From Paracoccaceae bacterium (GTDB lineage: Bacteria; Pseudomonadota; Alphaproteobacteria; Rhodobacterales; Rhodobacteraceae), in NCBI GenBank assembly GCA_024742835.1, contig JANSXS010000065.1:1-64000 (forward strand): a DNA stretch of 64,000 nucleotides, in the 5' to 3' direction. A program made the position numbers and the translations under genes. The notes under the pieces are model-generated. The model did no database searches and was not told where the DNA came from. It saw nothing but the letters and a program-made list of their open reading frames with translations. Below are positions 7,611-16,772 of this stretch, piece after piece. How positions within the stretch are numbered: the stretch's first letter is position 1; every line of letters begins with the position of its first letter.

Positions 7611-9374
7611 ATGATGGTGGATGTGCCTGACCATACGGCCAGCGCAGAGCGTGTCACGCCATCCACGCTGATGCAGCGCATCATTACCGTGTTGAGCGTC
7701 GGGCTGGTGATCGGGGCGGTCACTGCCGTGGCGGCCATTGCCTTTGTCGAAGCGGTTCTTTGGCTCAACGATCTGCTATTGGTCAGTTCCTACGCCAAAG
7801 TGCAGTCGGGGCTTTCTCCAATGGCTTTGCTGCTGTTGACGCTGATGGTGCCAATGGTCGGGGGCGCGCTGGTCAGCTTCATCGTATTCCGGCTCGCGCC
7901 GATTCAAAGGCCCGCAGGCCCGGCCGATGCGATACACGCCGTGCAGCTTCAGAAACCAATGCCGGATACCGGCTCTGGCATCATTGTCACACTGGGCGCG
8001 CTAGGATCTCTCGGAGTGGGGGCCTCGGTCGGGCAATATGGACCAATGGTTTTTCTCGGCGCTGTGATCGGAGGGATGGTCGAAAAGCTACGACTTGACG
8101 TGCCCAACGTGAACGCCATCGCTATTGCCTGCGGGGTAGCCGCCTCAATTTCAGCTGCATTCAACGCACCCATCGCCGGGCTCATCTTTGCCCATGAGGC
8201 GATCTTGCGTCACTACTCAATGCAAGCGTTTGCGCCGGTCACGATTGCTTCGACGGTGGGCTTTGTCGTCGCCAATGTGCTTTTTGAGCGGGTGCCAGTT
8301 TTCGTAGTGCAGACCGGCGTTAGCCTGAAAGCACCGGAGTTTGTAGTTTTCGCTTTTATGGGCTTGCTATGCGGTGCGGTCTCGATCATCTACATGCGCT
8401 CGCTGCTGGCCGGGGCGCGGATCGGCAGACTCATCAAACTACCACCCGAGGCCCGCGGCGCTGTCGCCGGCCTTTTGGTAGGCCTCTGCGCATTATGGCT
8501 GCCCGAGATTACCGGGCTGGGACAATATACGTTGCGTTTTGCCACCATCGAGGGTGCCCTTACAGCTTCCGAGATGACGATGATCCTTGTGGGCAAGATC
8601 ATGCTCACCTCGATTTGCCTCGGTTTGGGTTTTGTCGGGGGCGTGTTCAGCCCGGCGCTGATTGTGGGCGCGATGCTGGGAGGCCTTGTCTGGACCGGAC
8701 TCACCACGCTTGGCATTGAGGGACTCGCTGCGTTTCCGGTCTATGTGATCTGCGCGATGATGGCCGTGACGAGCCCTGTAATAGGCGCACCCCTCACAGC
8801 CATTCTGATCGTGTTTGAACTAACCCGCAGCTACGAGCTGTCCATCGCCTCAATGGTTGTGGTTGTATTCTCCAATGTCGTGGCCTTCCGCTTTTTCGGG
8901 CGCTCGCTCTTTGACATGCAGCTTTTACTGCGCGGCTATGACCTGTCGCAGGGACGAGCCGAAGCGCAATTGTCCGAGCTGCCGGTGCGTGATTATGCTG
9001 CCGATCATGCGCCAATCTTCGAGGTTGGATCAGGCCAGGCAGTGGTGCGTGCAGAACTTGATGACCATGGCTGGAACGAAGGCTACGCAGTCGATGCCGA
9101 AGGGTTTTTTCAGGGCTATCTTCGCATCATCGACCTTGATGCAGACTCACACGAGCCCGTGGCCGAGATCATTCGCCCGGCGCAGCTTGTGTTCGATGCC
9201 GATACGAGCGTCCGCGATGCGATGCGTATGCTCGAAGATTTCGTGGGCGATGCGATCCCGATTGTGGAGCGCGACAGCCAGCGGCTGGTGGGGGTGGTAA
9301 CCGAAGCGGCGATCGTGCGTGCATATCTTGATATTGTGGCCAAACTCAGGAGCGAAGAAAATGCCGGTCTTTGA
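7611..9374 (+). CDS. CLC-family anion channel/transporter with CBS domains
   Basis: The 587-residue membrane protein has the CLC fold over residues about 20-440, with FNAPIAGLIFAHEA and GGVFSPALIVGAMLGG (the GxFxP motif) clearly visible. Residues about 465-580 form a CBS pair that usually binds adenine nucleotides. The GxEGP gate motif is GQYGP here, with Tyr143 in place of the gating glutamate. The internal proton glutamate position (second Glu of IIEE in E. coli ClcA) is Ala in AHEA. Both differences argue for a passive channel rather than a chloride/proton exchanger. The start follows GAGGAGACGAA. The last bases overlap the next gene. Confidence 0.85.
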   Translation: MMVDVPDHTASAERVTPSTLMQRIITVLSVGLVIGAVTAVAAIAFVEAVLWLNDLLLVSSYAKVQSGLSPMALLLLTLMVPMVGGALVSFIVFRLAPIQRPAGPADAIHAVQLQKPMPDTGSGIIVTLGALGSLGVGASVGQYGPMVFLGAVIGGMVEKLRLDVPNVNAIAIACGVAASISAAFNAPIAGLIFAHEAILRHYSMQAFAPVTIASTVGFVVANVLFERVPVFVVQTGVSLKAPEFVVFAFMGLLCGAVSIIYMRSLLAGARIGRLIKLPPEARGAVAGLLVGLCALWLPEITGLGQYTLRFATIEGALTASEMTMILVGKIMLTSICLGLGFVGGVFSPALIVGAMLGGLVWTGLTTLGIEGLAAFPVYVICAMMAVTSPVIGAPLTAILIVFELTRSYELSIASMVVVVFSNVVAFRFFGRSLFDMQLLLRGYDLSQGRAEAQLSELPVRDYAADHAPIFEVGSGQAVVRAELDDHGWNEGYAVDAEGFFQGYLRIIDLDADSHEPVAEIIRPAQLVFDADTSVRDAMRMLEDFVGDAIPIVERDSQRLVGVVTEAAIVRAYLDIVAKLRSEENAGL

Positions 9375-10404
9375 GCTAAGCCGTGCCGCAGGACGTGCCC
9401 TGCGCAAGGTGTTGACAGTATGTGGTCTAGTAGGGTCGCTCTGCGGCTTGGCGCAGGCCCAAACGCCCATGGTATTTGCCGCACCCGACAACAATCCCGG
9501 ACCGTATAAGCAGCTTTCGCATCTTTTGCCGCATGAGGTGCGTATTGTCATCGACCCGGATAGCGCAACCTTGCCGGGCATAGGTGACCTGAGCGAGACA
9601 CGTAACGCGATTGCCCACGCCACCTTGGCTGAATGGGAAATCATCACTCCTGACGAAACTTCGGAAATTGCGGCATGTGGTGCCGGTGTGCAAAAGAAAG
9701 CTTCCATTGGCGAGAGCGCCACGTCGGCCCTGTTCGAAATCTTTACTTTGCGGCCGCGCAACGGACTCGGCCAAAGCGACTGCGCGCTGATGTATGAGAC
9801 CCGTTTCGAGGCACTTGCGTACCGTCTTGATGCTTTTCCGCTATCGCCCCCCGAAACGGGGCTTGCGGTGTTTGATACCGCGTCTTTTCCCGGCCGCCGT
9901 GCGGTGGTATGGCCGCCGTACGCTCTGCTTGAATGGGCAATCCTAGCACGCGGCGTGCCCGAAATGCAGGTCTACGATATCCTGAGTTCAAAGCGCGGGA
10001 TGCGGCTGGCGCGCGAGGCGCTTTTCGAGATCGCCCCCAACATCGTCTGGGTTCAAAACGACGCAGAAGCTGCACGGCTTCTGACAACGGGTGAGGTTTC
10101 GATGGCCGTGGCGAGCACAAGTGAGCTTGCATCCGTACCCGGTAATGTCGCGGTGGTGTTACAGACTGGACAGATCGGGCTGCACCGGTCACGGATCGAA
10201 GTGCCGGAAGGGCGTGCAATGTCGGATATGCCCGTCGGCTCCGTCGTTACGGGGCTCGGCGATGATGTGGCCGCAAATGTTCCGGCGATTTGGCGCGATG
10301 CGTCTTGGTACGCGCGCGCCTCGGCTCATGTGGGTAGAGGTCTTGCTGGGCTGGGTCCTGAGAAACGCGCGAAAGTTGGTGATACCCTAAGCGGTGCGCC
10401 ATAG
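9361..10404 (+). CDS. Periplasmic substrate-binding protein, PotD-like
   Basis: The 347-residue product starts with a basic n-region and a hydrophobic core ending in GLAQAQ, a likely signal peptide with cleavage near residue 32. The mature part resembles polyamine-type binding proteins; FPGRRAVVWPPYALLEWAIL, VPEMQVYDIL and the segment around NIVWVQNDAEAARLLTTGEVSMAVA match the hinge and ligand region of PotD/PotF-like proteins. The start ATG is inside the last codons of the CLC gene (14-base overlap), so the two are translationally coupled. No ABC permease or ATPase is nearby. The ligand is unknown. Confidence 0.65.
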   Translation: MPVFELSRAAGRALRKVLTVCGLVGSLCGLAQAQTPMVFAAPDNNPGPYKQLSHLLPHEVRIVIDPDSATLPGIGDLSETRNAIAHATLAEWEIITPDETSEIAACGAGVQKKASIGESATSALFEIFTLRPRNGLGQSDCALMYETRFEALAYRLDAFPLSPPETGLAVFDTASFPGRRAVVWPPYALLEWAILARGVPEMQVYDILSSKRGMRLAREALFEIAPNIVWVQNDAEAARLLTTGEVSMAVASTSELASVPGNVAVVLQTGQIGLHRSRIEVPEGRAMSDMPVGSVVTGLGDDVAANVPAIWRDASWYARASAHVGRGLAGLGPEKRAKVGDTLSGAP

Positions 10405-10409
10405 TTACT

Positions 10410-10631
10410 TCAAAACCGCGGCGACCGGAGCCTGTTCGCGATCAGCTCGTTATAGCGCAGGCGGGCTAGAAGATCGCAGCTGACCTCCTTGCCGAAGACC
10501 TCTGCCAGCCCTGTCGGGCCAATCGGCTGTTGATAGGCGATGGCGCAGAGAACGCCCATCTCCACATCGGTGAAGACGGCCGTTATTGCGCCAAAATCAC
10601 GGAGGGAGAACAGCCCCTGCAAAGGCTTCAA
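10410..10631 (-). pseudogene. Fragment of ScpB-like segregation protein
   Basis: The frame encodes a short product with VLCAIAYQQPIG, then LAEVFGKEVSCDLL and RSPRF. This resembles the second winged-helix of the ScpB-like proteins often found on Rhodobacterales replicons, which read AIAYxQPITRxEL…FGKEVSxD. The N-terminal half and the C-terminal end of the family are missing, so it is a truncated remnant. Assignment rests on about 45 residues. Confidence 0.45.
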
Positions 10632-10764
10632 TGCCAGGTTCCCGGATCAGCTTCTGAACGGTCCGGTCTTCTACGCGCTCCGGGATACCGCCGACCAGCG
10701 CCCGAAAGCGCCGTTCCGGCAAACCAAAAAAGCCGACCATGCACTAACATTTACACCGGACCAC

Positions 10765-10943
10765 TCAGTGGGGGCTGACCACCAGAGCGCCATATTGATC
10801 CACATTCACATCCTCAAGCACCAGATCGGCTGGCGCTGTGTCACCCCATGTGCACGCAGGCTATCGCGTGGCACCTCAAGCTTGCGCTGCTCAAAGCCGT
10901 TGGTTGCAATGACAAGAATACTGGATTTCTTGATTGCAGGCAT
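10765..10943 (-). pseudogene. Decayed PfpI/DJ-1 family (class I glutamine amidotransferase-like) gene
   Basis: From an ATG at 10943 with GGTGG upstream, the frame reads ILVIATNGFEQRKLEVPRD, a typical start of PfpI/YhbO-type stress proteases. It then loses frame after RAHG. In another frame the next family segment follows, APADLVLEDVNVDQYGALVV, up to a stop at 10765. The 20-30 residues between these segments in intact relatives are gone, as is the whole catalytic Cys-His half. This is a deletion-bearing remnant. Confidence 0.65.
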
Positions 10944-11185
10944 TTGGCCCACCTTTCATTTATATTGACGATCTGTTGAACAAACGTCCCGAGTCGAAGA
11001 ACGATCAGCGCCCATGGTAACACCTCGAACAGATGCCCAATTTCCATGCTCTTTGAGACTGGCGCGTCCGATTGAGCGCCGCAATCAAGCCCCGTGACCA
11101 ACTGTGGGCGGAAAAACGGCGGGCACCGTTTGACTTGCACGGGAAAAGCCGGAAAACAGAGATATCACGCAAGGAGCCCGCAGCC

Positions 11186-12934
11186 GTGTCGGCAAAGAGT
11201 ACAAACCTGTTCAACGCCCGCCTGCACGAGCTGCTGAACCAGATATACCCGGATGTCGATGCGGATATTCTGGCCGGTCAGATCATGGATGCCTTTTGGC
11301 CCGACGATCATCATCGCCGCCGCCGCGCCCGTGCGCCCAGCAACAATCTATGGTCCGAACGTGACGCCGTTCTGATCACCTATGGAAACTCCATTGTCGA
11401 TGGCAGTCACAAACCGCTCGATTTGCTGGAGGATTTTCTGACAGAGCATCTGAGCGGCGTGATCAACGGGGTTCATATCCTGCCCTTCTTTCCCTTCAGT
11501 TCCGATGACGGCTTTGCGGTGACGGATTACCGGGCCGTAAACCCCTCGCTTGGCGACTGGAGCGATATACGGAGGATCGCCTCCAAGTTTCACCTCATGT
11601 CCGATCTGGTGTTGAATCACGTGTCCAGTCAAAGCCACTGGTTCAACGATTACAGGCTTGGCAAACCGCCCTATGACCGGTTCTTTTTCGAGGCGGACCC
11701 CGCTCTTGACCTGTCCGAGGTGGTGCGCCCACGCACCACGCCAGTTTTGCGTAAAGTAGAGACGAAACAAGGCGAGAAACACGTCTGGTGTACCTTTAGC
11801 CATGATCAGATTGACCTGAATTTCGAAAATCCCGAAGTCCTGCTGGAAATGCTGCGCATCATCCGGATGCATATAGACGAGGGCGTGCGCACCCTGCGGC
11901 TGGATGCGGTGGCCTTTGTCTGGAAAGAACCGGGAACCACCTGCATCCACCTGCCCCAGACCCATGCCATCGTGCAACTGTTGCGGCTGTTGTGCGATTA
12001 CGCGGTGGAAACCGTGGTTCTGTTGACCGAAACGAATGTGCCCAGCCTTGAGAATCTAAGCTATTTCGGCAACCGAAACGAGGCGCACGCCGTTTATAAC
12101 TTTCCGCTTCCACCGCTGATCGTACACGCGATGCAATCGGGGACAGCGCGCTATTTGCACAAATGGCAATCCGCCATGCCACCCGCGCAGATGGGCTGTG
12201 CCTATCTCAATTTTTCGGCCAGCCATGACGGGATCGGAATGCGCCCCGCCGAAGGTCTTTTGCCACCCGAGGAAAAGGCGCAGATGATCGACACAGTGCG
12301 ATCCGTGGGCGGGTTGGTGTCGATGCGCGCGCTCAAGGACGGTCGGGAAGAGCCTTATGAGCTGAACTGCTCTCTGTTCGACGCGATGCGGCAGACGTTC
12401 AAGGGACCGGACGCGTATCACCTTGAGCGGTTCTTTTGCTCGCAGACAATCGTCATGTCGCTTGAGGGCATTCCGGCTTTCTACATCCATTCGCTTCTGG
12501 CGACGCCAAGCGATCACGAGGCTGTGGAACGGCGCGGCATGAACCGGGCCATCAATCGCCATCGCTGGGACTATCCCAAACTGCGGGAAAAGCTTGCCGA
12601 TCCGGTCAGCGACCAGTCAACCGTTATCAGGGAACTGAGCCGCCGCTTGCGGATACGCGGCAAACAGCCCGGATTTCACCCCAATGCGACGCAATTCACG
12701 CTCCGACTTGATGACCGGCTTTTCGGCATCTGGCGGCAAAGCATCGACAGAAACCAATCCATCTTTGCCATCCACAATGTCAGCGATGAAACGGTCACGG
12801 TCAGCCCCTCTGCGATCAACCTGATCGAAGGTGACAGATGGACCGACCTACTGAGCGGCGAAGAGATTGTCGCGGGCGGGCCGGAAATCCCGTTTCCTCC
12901 CTATCAGTGCCGATGGATTACAAACCGACGGTAA
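11186..12934 (+). CDS. GH13 sucrose/glucosylglycerate phosphorylase-type enzyme
   Basis: The 582-residue product belongs to the GH13 phosphorylase group that cleaves an alpha-glucoside with phosphate to give glucose 1-phosphate. Visible motifs are DLVLNHVSSQS, the nucleophile region LRLDAVAFVWK (Asp240), the acid/base region LLTETNVP (Glu282) and NFSASHDGIG. The GTG start is chosen for AAGGAG nine bases upstream. It faces genes for glucosyl-3-phosphoglycerate synthase and phosphatase, so glucosylglycerate is the most likely substrate; sucrose or glucosylglycerol cannot be excluded from sequence. The enzyme would recover glucose 1-phosphate and glycerate when the solute is no longer needed. 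Confidence 0.8.
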   Translation: MSAKSTNLFNARLHELLNQIYPDVDADILAGQIMDAFWPDDHHRRRRARAPSNNLWSERDAVLITYGNSIVDGSHKPLDLLEDFLTEHLSGVINGVHILPFFPFSSDDGFAVTDYRAVNPSLGDWSDIRRIASKFHLMSDLVLNHVSSQSHWFNDYRLGKPPYDRFFFEADPALDLSEVVRPRTTPVLRKVETKQGEKHVWCTFSHDQIDLNFENPEVLLEMLRIIRMHIDEGVRTLRLDAVAFVWKEPGTTCIHLPQTHAIVQLLRLLCDYAVETVVLLTETNVPSLENLSYFGNRNEAHAVYNFPLPPLIVHAMQSGTARYLHKWQSAMPPAQMGCAYLNFSASHDGIGMRPAEGLLPPEEKAQMIDTVRSVGGLVSMRALKDGREEPYELNCSLFDAMRQTFKGPDAYHLERFFCSQTIVMSLEGIPAFYIHSLLATPSDHEAVERRGMNRAINRHRWDYPKLREKLADPVSDQSTVIRELSRRLRIRGKQPGFHPNATQFTLRLDDRLFGIWRQSIDRNQSIFAIHNVSDETVTVSPSAINLIEGDRWTDLLSGEEIVAGGPEIPFPPYQCRWITNRR

Positions 12935-12977
12935 GACATTCCACAAAAGGCTGTGAGCCAGATTTTCGCGGAACGCG

Positions 12978-14198
12978 TTACCGAAACTCCTCGGCATCCA
13001 GAGCTGCCGCCTTGCGGAAATCGACCAGAAAGCTCGGATCCGCAGAATGGACCCTGTTCCAGGTCGGGATAAAGGGGCTTTCGTTAGGGTTTTCAAGAAA
13101 GGTGTTGCCGGCGCGGATGATGTTCTCGGCAAAAAGTTCCACGGATTTTTCCTCTGAATGGCGGTCGACAAGCAGCCCGTTCATCTTTGCATCATTGTAA
13201 TAGCTTTCAAGGATATCAAGCGCCTGACGATAATAAGTCGCCTTTAGCGTGCGGAACATGTTGGGCGTGAAAATCGTCCCGTCCGACGCCAGCTTTCGGA
13301 AAATGGCCTTGCAGATATCCGTCGACATGCGGCTTAGCCCCTTGCTGGCATCTTCTGGCGACAGATCCTGATGCTTGTGATCATAGGCATCTGAAATCTC
13401 GACCTGGCAAACGGATTGCGGTGCCATGTTGCGCCACGCCTCTGACAGCACACCCACTTCCAGACCCCAATCCGACGGGATCCGCAGATCGGGCAGAATG
13501 GGGGTGCGCAGGGCGAATTCGCCTGACAGCGGATAACGGAACGACCGCAGATAATCGAGGTAATCGCGATCCCCCACCACCTTTTTCAACGCGATCAAAA
13601 GCGGGCTGACCAAAAGCCGTGTCACCCGGCCATTCAGCTTTTTACCATCTATGCGCGGATAAAATCCCTTGGCCATCTGATAGGGGAAGGTCGGGTTGGT
13701 GACGGGATAGACCAACCGCGCCAGCATGTTGCGGTCATAGGTGGTGATATCGCAATCATGAATCGCCATCACGGAACTGTCCGCGCAGGCAATAAGATAG
13801 CCCATGCAGGTCCAGACATTCTTGCCCTTGCCCGCCTCTTTCGGTGCCAGCCCCAGATCTTCCAGCCGTTGCCCAAGGGCAAGCATCCGCGGGCTGTCGT
13901 TCCAGATCACGATATGGTTTTGCGGAAGACGTGAAAAATAGGATTGCGCGTGGCGGAACTGACTTTCATCCGCCTGATCAAGCCCGATGATAATGCGATG
14001 CAGGTAAGGTACTTTGCCAAGCTCATCCAGGATGTTGGACAGCGCCTCTGCCTCCAGCTCGGAATAAAGAGAGGGCAGGATCAGGGTGATTTTCCGGGTC
14101 TCGGCAAACGCCTGAAGCTCGTATTGAAGATCGTCCACAGACCGCGTGCGCAGGTCATGCAGGGTCGTGATATTGCCGTTTTGGTGAAAATCAGCCAT
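12978..14198 (-). CDS. gpgS: Glucosyl-3-phosphoglycerate synthase (GT81 type)
   Basis: The 406-residue glycosyltransferase would join glucose from an NDP-glucose to 3-phosphoglycerate. A GT-A nucleotide-sugar fold is supported by TLILPSLYSELE near the N terminus, the metal-binding HDCDITTYD near residue 155 and the family region SGEFALRTPILPDLRIPSDWGLEVG. The 3' neighbour is the convergent GH13 phosphorylase, 43 bases away. Its start overlaps the phosphatase gene by eight bases, so the two are translated together. Mannosylglycerate-type synthases are the nearest alternative. Confidence 0.8.
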   Translation of the reverse strand: MADFHQNGNITTLHDLRTRSVDDLQYELQAFAETRKITLILPSLYSELEAEALSNILDELGKVPYLHRIIIGLDQADESQFRHAQSYFSRLPQNHIVIWNDSPRMLALGQRLEDLGLAPKEAGKGKNVWTCMGYLIACADSSVMAIHDCDITTYDRNMLARLVYPVTNPTFPYQMAKGFYPRIDGKKLNGRVTRLLVSPLLIALKKVVGDRDYLDYLRSFRYPLSGEFALRTPILPDLRIPSDWGLEVGVLSEAWRNMAPQSVCQVEISDAYDHKHQDLSPEDASKGLSRMSTDICKAIFRKLASDGTIFTPNMFRTLKATYYRQALDILESYYNDAKMNGLLVDRHSEEKSVELFAENIIRAGNTFLENPNESPFIPTWNRVHSADPSFLVDFRKAAALDAEEFR

Positions 14199-14985
14199 GT
14201 GTATTTTGGTCTTTCATCAGATTCATCTCTGCCAACAACTGGATCACCGCATCGGACCAGCCCATCGGACCTTCGCGAAGCGTGCGACGGATGCGCCCCG
14301 TATACTCCCCTTCCAGGCTTGGAAGGGGTGAACCACCACTGTTTCGTATGATAACGCCATGCTGGGCCTTTTGCAGCATCTCGATATCGTTGGGCGCATC
14401 GCCCAACGCGATGGTGTGGCGCGGCCTGTAGCGGGTGATCAGATCATCCATGTGGTCCGCCTTTGTCCCGCCAAGCGAGAGGGTCAAAAAGCGCCCGCCG
14501 CGCCGCGCGGTCAGCCCGTTTGCCTTTGCGGCATCCAGAAAACCGGCAAGCGCGGCGTCATCGCCCTGCCACAGGCCCGGTTCGCTAAACAGCCGCCTGC
14601 GCGCCTGTTGCGCCGCGTCGGGGGCGAGGCCCGTGATTTGGGCAACTTCGTCATCGGTCATATCTCCGAAACCCCGGAACCCACGGGGAAGATCCGTCAG
14701 ACGCGCGCGAATCGTGTCATAGTCGCCCACCGTGTCATCGGCGGCATGTCCCGCAGGCAAGAGACCCCCACCATTCTCGACAATCGCCGGCCAGGTGTCA
14801 CAGCCAATTGCAGCACGGATAGGCTCAACTTCTGCAGCGGTCTTGCTTGTGGCCAGCACCAGACCGGCACCGACCGCCTTCAGTAGATCCAGCGCGGGAC
14901 GGGCGGCGGCAAAGGAATACGATGCGTGATCAAGCAATGTCCCATCAAGATCAGAGAAAACCAGAAGGGGTACTGCCTGTGTCAT
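14191..14985 (-). CDS. HAD-family glucosyl/mannosyl-3-phosphoglycerate phosphatase
   Basis: The product removes phosphate from a hexosyl-3-phosphoglycerate to yield the free solute. HAD motif I is FSDLDGTLLDH near the N terminus, motif II is VLATSKT and motif III is TIALGDAPNDIEML. A Cof-like cap (C2B) domain lies between motifs II and III, as in MpgP. The ATG at 14985 is preferred, though a GTG two codons upstream is possible. It is upstream of gpgS with an eight-base overlap, forming the biosynthetic pair. Confidence 0.78.
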   Translation of the reverse strand: MTQAVPLLVFSDLDGTLLDHASYSFAAARPALDLLKAVGAGLVLATSKTAAEVEPIRAAIGCDTWPAIVENGGGLLPAGHAADDTVGDYDTIRARLTDLPRGFRGFGDMTDDEVAQITGLAPDAAQQARRRLFSEPGLWQGDDAALAGFLDAAKANGLTARRGGRFLTLSLGGTKADHMDDLITRYRPRHTIALGDAPNDIEMLQKAQHGVIIRNSGGSPLPSLEGEYTGRIRRTLREGPMGWSDAVIQLLAEMNLMKDQNTHG

Positions 14986-15120
14986 GGGCACAGGCTAGCC
15001 GATCATGCCAGTTTGTGCGAGATGGCACATGATCCGCACCCGTTCAGACCCGTTCCAGATTGCTCGACACGGGCAAACATGCCACAGCTTGGCGGTGCCA
15101 AAAGCAAAGGAATGTACCCC

Positions 15121-16266
15121 ATGAGCCTTTTTGGAAACTGGTCCTATCCAACCGCAATCCGTTTTGGCGCGGGTCGCATCGCGGAACTGGCTGAAACCTG
15201 TCAGGCTCTTGGTATCGCGCGCCCGCTACTGGTGACGGACAGGGGGCTGGCCGGGTTGGACATCACGCAGAATGCCTTGGACATCCTCGATGGCGCCGGG
15301 CTGGGCAGGGCAATGTTTGCCGAAGTCGATCCGAACCCTACCGAACTGAACCTTGACGCCGGGATCGCAGCCTATCGCGCAGGCGACCATGACGGGGTCA
15401 TTGCGTTCGGCGGCGGCTCGGCGCTGGATCTGGGCAAGATGGTTGCCTTCATGCATGGACAGTCGCGCCCTGTCTGGGATTTCGAGGATATCGGGGATTT
15501 CTGGACGCGTGCCGACGCGGATGTGATCGCGCCGATCATCGCGGTGCCCACAACGGCGGGAACGGGGTCCGAAGTGGGGCGCGCGTCGGTGCTGACGAAC
15601 GCCGAAACGCATCGCAAGAAGATCATTTTTCATCCCAAGGTGCTGCCCTCAATTGTGATCTGCGACCCGGAATTGACTGTGGGTATGCCGCCCGCGATCA
15701 CGGCGGGCACCGGGCTTGATGCCTTTGCACATTGCGTCGAGGCGTTTTCGTCACCGCATTTCCATCCAATGAGCCAAGGCATTGCCCTTGAGGGGATGCG
15801 CCTTGTCAAAGAGTATCTGCCGCGTGCCTATGAGGATGGAACCGACATCGAAGCGCGCGCACAGATGATGAGCGCGGCGTCGATGGGCGCGACAGCCTTT
15901 CAAAAGGGTCTTGGTGCGATTCACGCGATGAGCCACCCCGTCGGCGCGCGGTTCGGAACGCATCACGGCACAACGAACGCAGTGTGCATGCCTGCTGTTC
16001 TTGCGCTGAACGCGCCAGAAATCGCTGATAAGTTCGACACTGTTTCGGCCTATCTTGGCCTTTCCGGCGGGTTTGACGGGTTTCGTGCCTTCGTTGCGCA
16101 GCTAAACGACAGCCTTGCTGTGCCGCGCGGGCTTGCGACGCTCGGCGTTACCGAGGACGCGATTCCCGATCTTGTGCGTGACGCGCTTGACGATCCGTCC
16201 TGTGGCGGCAACCCCGTCACGCTGGATACGCAAAATCTTGAAAGCCTGTTTCGATCTGCCCTGTGA
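15121..16266 (+). CDS. Iron-containing alcohol dehydrogenase
   Basis: The 381-residue product is a group III (Fe-type) alcohol dehydrogenase that oxidises alcohols or reduces aldehydes with NAD(P). The dinucleotide site is FGGGSALDLGK, followed by TTAGTGSEVGR. Metal ligands lie in GLDAFAHCVEAF and in HAMSHPVGARFGTHHG. The length is usual for the family. The start at 15121 is preferred with AAAGGA upstream; an ATG three codons earlier is possible. The substrate is not evident, and nothing ties it to the glucosylglycerate genes except proximity. Confidence 0.85.
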   Translation: MSLFGNWSYPTAIRFGAGRIAELAETCQALGIARPLLVTDRGLAGLDITQNALDILDGAGLGRAMFAEVDPNPTELNLDAGIAAYRAGDHDGVIAFGGGSALDLGKMVAFMHGQSRPVWDFEDIGDFWTRADADVIAPIIAVPTTAGTGSEVGRASVLTNAETHRKKIIFHPKVLPSIVICDPELTVGMPPAITAGTGLDAFAHCVEAFSSPHFHPMSQGIALEGMRLVKEYLPRAYEDGTDIEARAQMMSAASMGATAFQKGLGAIHAMSHPVGARFGTHHGTTNAVCMPAVLALNAPEIADKFDTVSAYLGLSGGFDGFRAFVAQLNDSLAVPRGLATLGVTEDAIPDLVRDALDDPSCGGNPVTLDTQNLESLFRSAL

Positions 16267-16315
16267 CGCAAGCTCGCCAGACGGGCGGGCGTTCAACCAC
16301 GGTAACAGCCTTGGA

Positions 16316-16657
16316 TCAGGCGTAGGCCGATTCCTTGCCAAAATGCTTGACCAGCATGTAATAGACCACGGCGCGGTACTTGTTGCGCTCTGAACGTCCA
16401 TAAGTCTCGATCACCTGGTTGATCGCATCCATCAGTTGCGGACCATCAGGCAGACCCAGCTTCTTCACCAGGAAATTGTCTTTCACGGTTTCAAGCTCTT
16501 GCTCTTGCCCCGCCGCAACGGTAGAGGCATCCGCGTTATAGATCGACGGGCCGCAGCCAATCGTCACCTTGGTCAGCAAAGCCATATCCGGCTGAATGCC
16601 GCATTTCGTTTTCAAATCCTCAGCATATTTTGCAATAAGCTCATCACGACGTCCCAT
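16316..16657 (-). CDS. DUF2853 family protein
   Basis: The product is a 113-residue soluble, mostly helical protein that matches the DUF2853 pattern: ELIAKYAEDLKTKCGI at the start, LTKVTIGCGPSIYNADASTV in the middle and YRAVVYYMLVKHFGK near the end. No biochemical role is established for this family. It is a single gene, with the ribosome site AGGAGA before its ATG. Confidence 0.75.
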   Translation of the reverse strand: MGRRDELIAKYAEDLKTKCGIQPDMALLTKVTIGCGPSIYNADASTVAAGQEQELETVKDNFLVKKLGLPDGPQLMDAINQVIETYGRSERNKYRAVVYYMLVKHFGKESAYA

Positions 16658-16772
16658 GGTCTTCTCCTAACTTGTTTTCGGCAAAGCCGATCAATTTATG
16701 CAATATACCTATCCGTAAGGCGCAGGGGGACGATAGCCGCAGTGTATGGACGGACAAAGGGGAAATTTTAGC

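Larger units (their letters stand above)
10405..11185. other. 781-base region of decayed gene fragments
   Basis: No intact gene is present. The stretch holds an ScpB-like fragment (10410-10631) and a PfpI-like fragment (10765-10943), both on the minus strand. Positions 10950-11185 probably contain the promoter of the GH13 gene; AAGGAG at 11171-11176 is its ribosome site. The mix of truncated genes suggests an old insertion/deletion hotspot. Confidence 0.6.
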
